NCBI GenBank assembly: GCA_002069765.1 | Contig: MWBZ01000006.1 | Location: 45,761-109,760, forward strand | DNA from: a bacterium ADurb.Bin243 | GTDB lineage: Bacteria; Muiribacteriota; UBA9980 | Reading direction: 5' to 3' | Length of the DNA: 64,000 bases | Shown here: in pieces, positions 33,127 to 41,500 of the stretch | Layout of the letters: every line of letters begins with the position of its first letter | Position numbering within the stretch: the first letter of the stretch is position 1 | Notes under the pieces: model-generated | What the model was told of the DNA's origin: nothing | What the model saw: the letters and a program-made list of their open reading frames with translations, nothing else | Database searches by the model: none | Made by a program: the position numbers and the translations under genes

Positions 33127-35469
33127 TCAAAGCCTTTCGACGAAACCGAGCTGCCACGCACGTTTTTGGTATCTGGCCGTCAATTTTGCGAGCGTCCAAT
33201 CGGCTGCGGCGCAGGCGTTACTGCAGGTTTCCTCATCGACCGTGCCGGCGTCGCGCAGAAACTCATATACGGTCTTCATCAGCTTAAGGCCGGCCGCGGT
33301 ATCGGGCAGTTTGTCTTTTTCATCGCCGAACAGGCGACATCTATCGAGCGCGAAGTCCTTGAGTTCGTATTTGTTGAATTTGAAAAATCTTTCCAGGTCG
33401 GGATCCTGGCGGCTTTTTGCCGCGCGCTTCATCAGGAAGTCTATGACGAAGCCCCAGGCGATGCTTGACATCGCGAACCCGCGGCCTTTTTCCACGCGCA
33501 TGCGCTTGAAATACTGCAACGACATCCGAAAAAGCGTATCGGAGAATTTTTGAAAATTAGTTCTCCCGGGCGAATTTTTATCGAGCCGCGCCGGCTGGCG
33601 GCCGCTTGCGATCTCTTCGACGAAACATTTAGCCGCGGCCGTCGATGAGCCGGGCCAGCCGATCATGGACAGTTTGAGGTCGAGATCTTTTTCATTGACA
33701 CATTCGCCGGCTTCGACTTTTGAAAAAGCCTCTCCGAAAATAACGGCGGCAGCGAGAAATTTGAGATCGCCGCCGGATGCGTCGTTGCGGCCGCGGTAGT
33801 TTTCATACATAAAATAATTTCGCGCCGCCGCAAGGCACTGTTCAGTAACGGCAGTTTCCATTCCGCCGACGGCAGCGGCCCGCGCGATAAGCGGGATATA
33901 TTCATAGCAGGGCGGATCGTCGTTCAGCAATCGTTCGATCGAGCGGCCCGCGCTTTCGGCGTCGCCGCCGGATAGTTTCACCATGGCGCGAAGATACTCG
34001 AAAGTCGCGAAGTGGTATTTAAACAGATCCGGCTGCCTTAATTCGAGAAGAGCCGCAAGGCCGAGCGCCCTGTCGATCATTCCATCGTCGGCCAGTTCCT
34101 GCGCCAGGCTCTCGTAAAAATGCACCGGCTCCACGAACCGTTCAAAACTCCGTAACGCATCTCCGGTGCACAGCTCGTCGAGCATATTCAGTTTTTCTTC
34201 CAGCGAGGCGCGCTTATATTTTTTCTCGAACTCGGCCGCCGCACGCGCCGCCTCTAACTCATCGCCCTCGAGCCGGCCGGTTTTTAAAAGCTGTCGATTG
34301 ATTTCCCTTACGGTATTCAGCAGTTCGAGGCGGTTGTCGATTTTTTCAACGGCAACGCCGCGTTCGGCTATGCGCCGAGCCTTTTCGAGATCGGGCGGCA
34401 GCGCGTTGTTCCTGTCGAACAGCCGGCCCGAGTACGCCGCGGCCCAACGTTCGTAAACCATGTGACAGCGAGGGTATTCGGCCGCAAGCACTTCTAATAC
34501 GGCGTCGGCCTCCGCCGGCTTTCCATCCTCGAAAAGTCTTTCGGCCGGTCCGCATTTTAGGCCAACGGCGACCTCGGCTGGAAAGTCGCGAAACGCTGCG
34601 ACGAATTCAGAAATGAATTTTTTTCGGCGCGTTTCGTATTCATCGCCGCCGCGCTCTTCGGTCAGGTCGGCCATCAGGCAGCATATATCTTCGGCCCATT
34701 CCTCGAGACCTCCTTCGGGAGTTGCGACCTGCCGGTCTATTTCGTCGAAAGTGCGGCTTATTCGCCCCAGAGAGGCTTTCATCATATCCCAGGCGGCGAA
34801 CCAGCGCTCGAGCGCGCCGTCGTCGTCGCCTTCGCACTCCCACAAACCGTATCCTTCGGTTATTTCATCGAAACTAGCTTCGAGACAGGGTGTTCCGGCC
34901 GGATCCAGTTTTTCCCAAAGCGCCCGGGCGGCGTCCCATAAGGCCTCTTCTTCTCTTGCGGTCTCCATCTGCCGGTATCTGTGTTCCCATTCCAAACTCA
35001 TCGTAATTATCGAATCGTTTCGAGCCGCGTCCGCCTCCAGAATTTCCTTCGTTACGGGCAGGCCAAGGGCGTTAAGCTCCGCGAAAAGTTCCTCCGGGGT
35101 TTTCGCTCGAACGGCTTCCGCCCGCTTACGGTTCTCGTCGTTCCTCATAGCTTCTTCAGCATCTTCGGCTTCCCAGCCGTCTTCCTCCGTCATCTCATCA
35201 TCGTCGTCATCGTAGTCGTCGTCATAAAAATCTTCGTCATCGTCGAGACCGTCGAACTTAGCGGGAACCGTCCTCCGGCCGGCGTCTGAAAATTTGTCCG
35301 GGAAAGACGAAGCCCCGCGCGTGCCGTTCGCAAACGCTTCTTTTTTTCCGGCGTTTTCCGCTGTCGCTTCGAACTGTCCTAACGCTTCAACCTTGTCGAT
35401 ACAGCACTTCTTAAACTTGAGTCCGCTGCCGCACGGGCACGGTTCGTTCCTTCCGACTTTCGATGACAT
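33127..35469 (-). CDS. large SEC-C motif protein
   Basis: The N-terminus GRNEPCPCGSGLKFKKCC is a SEC-C zinc motif (Cys-x-Cys-x8-Cys-Cys), as at the end of SecA, where it binds SecB or ribosomes. An acidic stretch rich in Asp/Glu follows (about 70-105), then about 650 mostly helical residues with TPR-like patches but no domain I can name. Total length is 780 with the chosen start. The longest frame begins 11 codons earlier; ATG 35469 has AAGGAGAG six bases before it. It is GC-rich and host-like, unlike the AT-rich defence genes. Large SEC-C proteins of unknown function are common in environmental genomes. Confidence 0.7.
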   Translation of the reverse strand: MSSKVGRNEPCPCGSGLKFKKCCIDKVEALGQFEATAENAGKKEAFANGTRGASSFPDKFSDAGRRTVPAKFDGLDDDEDFYDDDYDDDDDEMTEEDGWEAEDAEEAMRNDENRKRAEAVRAKTPEELFAELNALGLPVTKEILEADAARNDSIITMSLEWEHRYRQMETAREEEALWDAARALWEKLDPAGTPCLEASFDEITEGYGLWECEGDDDGALERWFAAWDMMKASLGRISRTFDEIDRQVATPEGGLEEWAEDICCLMADLTEERGGDEYETRRKKFISEFVAAFRDFPAEVAVGLKCGPAERLFEDGKPAEADAVLEVLAAEYPRCHMVYERWAAAYSGRLFDRNNALPPDLEKARRIAERGVAVEKIDNRLELLNTVREINRQLLKTGRLEGDELEAARAAAEFEKKYKRASLEEKLNMLDELCTGDALRSFERFVEPVHFYESLAQELADDGMIDRALGLAALLELRQPDLFKYHFATFEYLRAMVKLSGGDAESAGRSIERLLNDDPPCYEYIPLIARAAAVGGMETAVTEQCLAAARNYFMYENYRGRNDASGGDLKFLAAAVIFGEAFSKVEAGECVNEKDLDLKLSMIGWPGSSTAAAKCFVEEIASGRQPARLDKNSPGRTNFQKFSDTLFRMSLQYFKRMRVEKGRGFAMSSIAWGFVIDFLMKRAAKSRQDPDLERFFKFNKYELKDFALDRCRLFGDEKDKLPDTAAGLKLMKTVYEFLRDAGTVDEETCSNACAAADWTLAKLTARYQKRAWQLGFVERL

Positions 35470-35522
35470 GTTTCGCTCTCCTTTTTTGTGACACAATCCC
35501 AAACAATTATTAACTTTGAATT

Positions 35523-36425
35523 CTACATTATCCAGCGGCTCAATTCGACACCGCCCGATAATTTATAACTTCCTTTTCGCATCATGCGCATCGACGTTTT
35601 CGTCACGCGGTATCCGGCTTCTATGAGCCACCGCACGGCATTTGCATTTGCCGCGCTCGCGGATATAGTTACTTTTCGAAGGTTAATGGATTGTGAGTAA
35701 CGCTCGATGCAAGCCGCCGCGCGCAAAAGATCGTTTCTGTCTTCGCGCGTTAAAACGAGCGCACGGACAAAAAGGCTTTCAGCTTTTTGACCTTCGATTA
35801 TCGAAACATGACGCAGGATGGCAAACCCTTCGCCGGCGAGACCTTTGAAAAAATATGTCTTTCCCCATCCGAATTTTTCAGCATTTGCCGCCTCAACCGA
35901 ATAGTCAAGGCCCTCGACGACGGAAGCGCCAATACGCAAAATATCGCCGGGGCAGGCCGATTCCGTCCACTCATACCCGGCCGGCGTTTCGACGTCTTTC
36001 ACTTCTTTTTCCAGCACAAGCGCGGGGTGCTGCATATCAAAACCGTATTTGAGATAAAATCCTACATTATAAAGCGAATCAGGCATAGTTTCAAGGCCGA
36101 TCATGGCGCAGCCGTCATTTTCAAGCTCGTTGTAGGCGGCTTCCAGAAGGGGCTTTCCGATATCGCGGCCGTGCCTGCAGGGATCGACTCCCAAAACGCC
36201 TATCCAGCCGAGCGATCCGAGTTTTCTTGAAAATATGAATCCGGATATTCCTTCATCATCCTGCGCAGCAAAACATCCGCGCGGGTAAAGAGCCAGTGAA
36301 GATTCAAGGCCTTCTATAGTCCTCAAACTTATTTTTCCGTAATATCCGTAAAAAGCCAGGGCGCATATTTCGCTCACGCGCTTCAGGTCGGCTGCATCCA
36401 TATTTCTTATCTTCAAACCGCTCAA
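35523..36425 (-). CDS. GNAT-family N-acetyltransferase
   Basis: The first 150 residues form a GNAT fold with the acetyl-CoA loop LGVDPCRHGRDIGKPLLEAA (about 78-97) and a strand GISGFIFSRKLG before it. The second half (about 160-300) may be a further, degenerate GNAT-like unit ending VRWLIEAGYRVTKTSMRM. The start is TTG at 36425 with GGAGGGG five bases upstream. The substrate is unknown. The SEC-C gene follows 53 bases after this gene's stop on the same strand. Confidence 0.8.
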   Translation of the reverse strand: MSGLKIRNMDAADLKRVSEICALAFYGYYGKISLRTIEGLESSLALYPRGCFAAQDDEGISGFIFSRKLGSLGWIGVLGVDPCRHGRDIGKPLLEAAYNELENDGCAMIGLETMPDSLYNVGFYLKYGFDMQHPALVLEKEVKDVETPAGYEWTESACPGDILRIGASVVEGLDYSVEAANAEKFGWGKTYFFKGLAGEGFAILRHVSIIEGQKAESLFVRALVLTREDRNDLLRAAACIERYSQSINLRKVTISASAANANAVRWLIEAGYRVTKTSMRMMRKGSYKLSGGVELSRWIM

Positions 36426-36438
36426 ATTAACCCCTCCC

Positions 36439-36558
36439 TCAATCGATATATTTCGCCGTAAAAAATTTAACCACCTTTTTTTCAGGCATCCAATGCTCGA
36501 GGCGCGCCGTCGCCGATATCTTTGCCGGCCAGTCGAAGATCGCTCTTACGGCAGCCAT
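36439..36558 (-). CDS. possible 39-codon gene or gene remnant
   Basis: This frame directly precedes the acetyltransferase gene and its stop abuts that gene's RBS. The sequence (DWPAKISATARLEHWMPEKK in its middle) looks more protein-like than chance but fits no family I know. No RBS is visible, so it may be the tail of a lost gene. Confidence 0.2.
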   Translation of the reverse strand: MAAVRAIFDWPAKISATARLEHWMPEKKVVKFFTAKYID

Positions 36559-36655
36559 GTTACGCGGCCATTTTCAGCACCGATATTTATTATACCACAA
36601 GTCCCACACGGCATGATATATTTTTTAAAATCGAACCAAATTATATCACAAGCCG

Positions 36656-36689
36656 GGCGCATGCGTTCGTATTATCGATAACATGCGCC
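36656..36689. other. small inverted repeat in the 36559-36750 spacer
   Basis: GGCGCAT (36656-36662) pairs with ATGCGCC (36683-36689). Nothing else is recognisable in the AT-rich gap between the short frame at 36439 and the HEPN gene. Confidence 0.3.
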
Positions 36690-36750
36690 AAACGCACATT
36701 TTTATTATCATTTTTATGAAAAACTACGGAGCGGAAAGTTATTTAAGATT

Positions 36751-37149
36751 TTACCCTGAAACCGGCCCGACAATTTCGCTAACCCAATCATAAACGTCGC
36801 CCGCAAGTTTCACGGCCGTCAGATATTCTGCTTCGTCGACCGGCTCCCAATCTCCAGGATAGCGCGTCGTCACTGCATAATCAGTCAGTATAGCCGCTTC
36901 TTTGATATATTCCGGAATAGTTATATTTCCGTTCTGCTCGATCAATTTCAACAAATATTCTATCGAATGCGTTTTTTCTATTTTCGCGCCGTAAAACAGA
37001 AGCAATGCTTTCAATGCTTTTTCAGCCGACTGTTGAGCCTCGAAACATAAATCCTCGTATAATATGTCCGGCTCTTTTTTCACTTCCAGCGCAATAGTCA
37101 AGTTGCTTTTCGATTTTTTAAGCCATATTTTTATCGCTTCAGCGTTCAT
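36751..37149 (-). CDS. HEPN-domain protein of an MNT-HEPN pair
   Basis: The 132 residues match the HEPN family through KKSKSNLTIALEVK and CFEAQQSAEKALKALLLFYG (about 45-66), then KTHSIEYLLKLIEQ and YAVTTRYPGDW. This branch lacks the R-x4-6-H RNase motif of HepT, so it may bind nucleotide or act by another means. The gene overlaps the MNT gene by 11 bases (ATG inside the partner's 3' end), a firm sign of a two-gene module. It belongs to a different HEPN branch from the one at 32655. Confidence 0.88.
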   Translation of the reverse strand: MNAEAIKIWLKKSKSNLTIALEVKKEPDILYEDLCFEAQQSAEKALKALLLFYGAKIEKTHSIEYLLKLIEQNGNITIPEYIKEAAILTDYAVTTRYPGDWEPVDEAEYLTAVKLAGDVYDWVSEIVGPVSG

Positions 37150-37444
37150 AAAGGACGCTCCCCGTTACAGCCTCGGAAATGACGAATCCGTCATCGTTTC
37201 TCAATTTAGCTATTCTTTCGGGCGTTTCGACCAGAATGTCGAACGCCGCGGGTATCGCGAATAAAGCTTTATGCAATTTCTGCGCGACCCGGCGGCGGCT
37301 TTCGACACCGCTTTTTATGACAAGCAGATCTATGTCGCTATGTTCGAGGCATTCGCCTTTATTTCGCGATCCGAATAAAATAATTTTATCCGGGTCGATC
37401 TCCCTGACAATAAGGGCGATCGCGTTATCGATGATATTGTCCAT
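37139..37444 (-). CDS. MNT-family nucleotidyltransferase
   Basis: The 101 residues contain ILFGSRNKGECLEHSDIDLLVI, the G-S-x-x-x-G and D-x-D catalytic signature of minimal nucleotidyltransferases, and DILVETPERIAKL with the third aspartate. It would modify or regulate the HEPN protein encoded just after it. It is the first gene of this minus-strand pair. The gap upstream to 37741 contains only a fragment of another MNT gene (37636). Confidence 0.88.
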   Translation of the reverse strand: MDNIIDNAIALIVREIDPDKIILFGSRNKGECLEHSDIDLLVIKSGVESRRRVAQKLHKALFAIPAAFDILVETPERIAKLRNDDGFVISEAVTGSVLYER

Positions 37445-37635
37445 AAATGCTCCGCGTTCAAACTTTTTTAATTAAGCCCATATTTTCCAAGCCACTTAAA
37501 ACCATTAAAATCATTACTTATAAGCCTGCTGAATGATCATAAAACCATTATACCATAATCCGCCTGATATTTCAAATGTCGGAAAAAATACTTATTTTAT
37601 TTATTTTGCCTTTTTGATATAATAAAAAGCCGGAT

Positions 37636-37708
37636 ATACCGCGAAAGAATGAACAGCTTCCTCAAGTCGCGAACAGGCAAAGAGGCCGTCTATGCATGAC
37701 GGCGAATT
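37636..37708 (+). pseudogene. 73-bp remnant of an MNT-HEPN junction
   Basis: It matches 32599-32671 at 70 of 73 positions by eye. It covers the MNT 3' end, its stop and the first HEPN codons. About ten bases later comes GCGGCCTCGAAGCGC, also found after the HEPN gene at 33078-33091. This suggests a second copy of the module with its HEPN body deleted. The rest of the 37445-37740 gap shows nothing else. Confidence 0.7.
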
Positions 37709-37740
37709 AATGCCTTCGCGGCCTCGAAGCGCGGGGAATA

Positions 37741-38376
37741 TCAATCTTCCAATACGGTCGCAGTGAGGCCGCGTATCGAATCCATGACGTCCTCTACTAT
37801 ATCGCCCGGCGATTTTTCAAAGTGCAAGTCAAATACGATGTCCTGCTCGTCATCGAAGTCGTCCTGTTCGCTTAGGTCGGTGTATCTAAAGTAATCGTCG
37901 CTCATGACCTCCCCGGCGCGCTGCTCGATTATGTCGATGATAATTTTATCCACCGCTTTTTCATCTATTTCGATCTCTTCTTCTGATATTTCTTCCGCTA
38001 CCAGTTTTTTAACCGAATCATAGAGCGATTTTAAACGAGGATCTAAATTTATAAAATGAGCGGGCAAATAACTCAAGCGTTCCATTTCCCTGGCTATCCG
38101 CGTTTCGTCGTCTTCGCCGTATTTTTGTCTCTGCCATTCTTTTTTTCGCGCCGCTTCGGCTTCGCGTTTCGCTTTGCGTCCGGCGGCTTCGGCCTGGCAA
38201 GCGGCGGCGTATTCGGGGCTATAAGGCGGGGTTTCGCTTAAATAAATGTTTTTGGCGGCCGCTTGAATTTTTTTAGATGTATCGCGATCGACGCTAAAAC
38301 TATCGGCCCATGATTTGATAGCTTTTTCGAGCCCTTCGATTTTCTCTTCCATGGTATATTTTGGAAATATTTTCAT
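37741..38376 (-). CDS. hypothetical protein with a charged coiled-coil segment
   Basis: The chosen start gives MKIFPKYTMEEKIEGLEKAI; the longest frame begins ten codons earlier, but GGAG is seven bases before this ATG. Residues of about 65-105 are Ala/Glu/Lys/Arg-rich coiled coil. The C-terminal half is strongly acidic (SEEEIEIDEKAVDKIIIDII, then SEQDDFDDEQD). No family is recognised. It is the last gene on the minus strand next to the DISARM-like helicase, 214 bases beyond its stop, and could be a small accessory of the island or unrelated. Confidence 0.55.
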   Translation of the reverse strand: MKIFPKYTMEEKIEGLEKAIKSWADSFSVDRDTSKKIQAAAKNIYLSETPPYSPEYAAACQAEAAGRKAKREAEAARKKEWQRQKYGEDDETRIAREMERLSYLPAHFINLDPRLKSLYDSVKKLVAEEISEEEIEIDEKAVDKIIIDIIEQRAGEVMSDDYFRYTDLSEQDDFDDEQDIVFDLHFEKSPGDIVEDVMDSIRGLTATVLED

Positions 38377-38589
38377 CAATAATCTCCGATTTGTATTATG
38401 GATCAAAACTTTTTTAGCTGCTATCGAACGCGACGCCGGACGCCATGCAGCAAACGGAATATAGGATCAACCATAATGAAATCGGGCATATCAAAGCCCG
38501 TCGCCTATCTTTTTCTTTTTTGTTTGTTCGAGTCCGCAACTGAAGGGGTTATAATTTTCATTATTTTCTCCGAAACCGCACTCCATTTA

Positions 38590-41500
38590 TTAATTCCCCA
38601 AATACAATCCAATCTCTTCCAGCTTCTCATTCATGTATTCTTCGTCTTTTAAGCCCTGCGCCGAAATTTCAACGACCGAAAATCCTTTTAATTTAGCCTT
38701 CGCCCTTAAAATCGAATCTTTCTTTTTCTGCTGAAAATTGCCGTGTATTTTTCTTGAAAGCCCGTCAATGTATATTAAAATTTTCTTGTCTTCGTAAGCA
38801 TAGTCGGCTACCGTGTAATCGCCGCCGGCAAGTTCGACTTTGTACTGCGATTTATCGGGTTGCGGGAATTTTTTATTTTTCAATAAAGCGATGAATTGAT
38901 CTTCGGCATCGCTGTCGCCTCGTTTATGTTCGGGGTTAGCTATGACGGGCGGAATTTCAACCGTAAAGACGGGAGCCATTTTATGTTCGCTCAGACTATG
39001 AATCGCGTCGAAACGATTCAGCAATTTATGATGCTGCTGATTTCTGAAATGCAGCAGGCAGCTATAGCACGAATCCTCGCAATCGCAGTCTTTTAATTTT
39101 TTAATGCTTTCATTAACGATCTTGACATAATATTTCAGGAATTGCGCTAAAAATCCGCTGCCGCCAGGAAGCGGGTCATAGATTATAACCCGGCTCTTTC
39201 CATTCGGTTTAGTTTCGATGACTCCGTCCAGATCGCTTTCCTGCATATCCAGTACGCGATATGCGCCGTATTTTAAAGATTCCATAAAGTTGACCGCAGT
39301 CTTGAGCTCATCGAATTCGTCAATAACGATCAGGTCAGAAGAAATGTCGGCATGCAGCGCGGACCAGAACTGCTGCCTGTCTTGAACATGGCATTTCTGG
39401 GCATGGACATTTATAAAATCGTTAATTTCTTCATTACTTGCCAGCGGATGTCTGACGGCGCCGCACGCCGGGCAGATCGGAAATCCGATAATCGGGCTAT
39501 CGCATATTCCCGCATTAACCAGCCTGACATTTGCCTGGTTTAAATATGTGACCATCAGGTCGTTTACTTTATATTCCCGCCCGCCTTTATGCTTTTCATT
39601 CATCATCGCATATGTGGCAAAGCCTATGCGATGGCGTGATTCCTTGATGTCATCTATTTTATTGACCTTTGACAGAATAACGTCAATTATATCATAAGAA
39701 CCGAAACTTACGAAGTTATTGTCGCCGCCCTGAATTTTAACCTGGCTCGCTTCGGTCAGCGACGAATTGGTTCTATTCAAAACCATGCTTTTACGGATCA
39801 TTTCAAAGTTAAAGTCAGGGCTTTTTTCACGCAGCTTGAAAAAATTTAATTGAGTTACTTTAAATATATCGTGATTCGCATAAAGCATATTAGCCGGTGT
39901 TAATTCGCGAATCGCCATAGCCTTCGGCCTGCTGATTTCCAGAAATGGTTCGGCGCATTGCGCCTTGACGCTAGCCCTGCCCATGGCGTAACTCGGAAAG
40001 AATCCGTCAACCGAAAGATATGACAGCGCGTAGTTATCCTGAGATTCGGTATGATAACTATGCAGAGCATATCTCAGGGAGTCCATTCTTTTTCTGTCTG
40101 CCGCATTCAGAATTTCTTTTTCTCGAAGCGGTTTTAACAGATTGCGATAAGTGTTGATTTCGAGAAATAAATTTTTGATATGGCCCCCGAGTTTATCCGG
40201 CATATCGAGAATTGTATCGCGTATAAAGTCCGGATTAATTTCATCGCGATCGTCATCCGGCCAATTCTTCGTGAGATTGAGCGTAACGTAATTGACAATG
40301 CCGTTAAGCTGCTTATCTATGATATGCTTCAAACTTGAAAAGTCGTCCGGCTCGTTCTTATACTCAACATGTCCCTGCATATCGGATACGGCAAAGTAAC
40401 TTTTAATATACGCCGGAAATATGATCTTTAATTTCTGGATGTCGTCATCATCGGAATTAGATCGCAGCCATGTCAGGACCATCGAGTGAATATGTTTAGT
40501 CACGAGCGGCTTGTTTCTCATTGAAAAAACAGGCACTCTGATATTACCGGTTATCATTTCGGCCGGATTATTGTAAAAATATCTGTCATGCGGCGCGCAT
40601 CTCGAATAAGTAAAGACGGTCGCGATTCGATGTTTTCTTCCGGCCCGCCCGGCGCGTTGAGTGTAGTTGGGAGTGGCTGGCGGAACATTGCGCATCAGCA
40701 CCATTTCAAGTTTGCCTATATCTACCCCAAGTTCGAGAGTCGGAGTAGCGACAAGGCAGTTACACTTGCCGCCGTCGATTTTCTTGAATTCTTTTTCTAT
40801 ATTGCCTCTTTCAGCTTTCGGGACCTGCGCGGAATGTTCTTCCGACTTAATGGGGGTATAGTTTAGTTTGGTGAATTGAATGATGTCGTAATTGTCAGTG
40901 TCTATTTCAGCCGGTAATATATCGCCCTTGCAGTTGTACTGCGTGCATTTACCCGACGGCGGCATGGTGCTCATAACGTTTTTGCAGGACCTGCATTTGA
41001 ACAGGTTGCCGGCCTTTTTAAAACCCAGAATATCTTTATTTATCTGATAAATTCTCTGAGTCTCTGGCCGGATCAGCGGAATAAAGCCGTTGTGTCTTTT
41101 TTCGATAAGTCTCGATTCTTTTATTATACCGTTATTTTCGAGCAATTCCCAGAGTTCCTCTAAAAATTCAGTGTTGGTTTTTGCGATGCCCAGAGCTTTT
41201 TTAAATATGACCTCGATTCCGGAACGGCCGTTAACCGAAATAAAACTTTTAATAAAATTATGCTGCTTCAAGTTTTCATCTTTTTGATAAACGAATCCGC
41301 CCGGCCTGTAATTTTCGATATTAGGAATAATGCCGTCCCGCACTTCGGAGTCAGTGTAACCCCAGCGGCGTTTGGCAAGCTCGTCGTTCACCGCGCCTTT
41401 TTTCCTTAAATAATCGAGCATCAAAACGACGGCATTTATAACGCTGCCGACATCGGCGCCAAGTCTGGAAGCCCACTTTTTAAAAAATTCATCATGCTTG

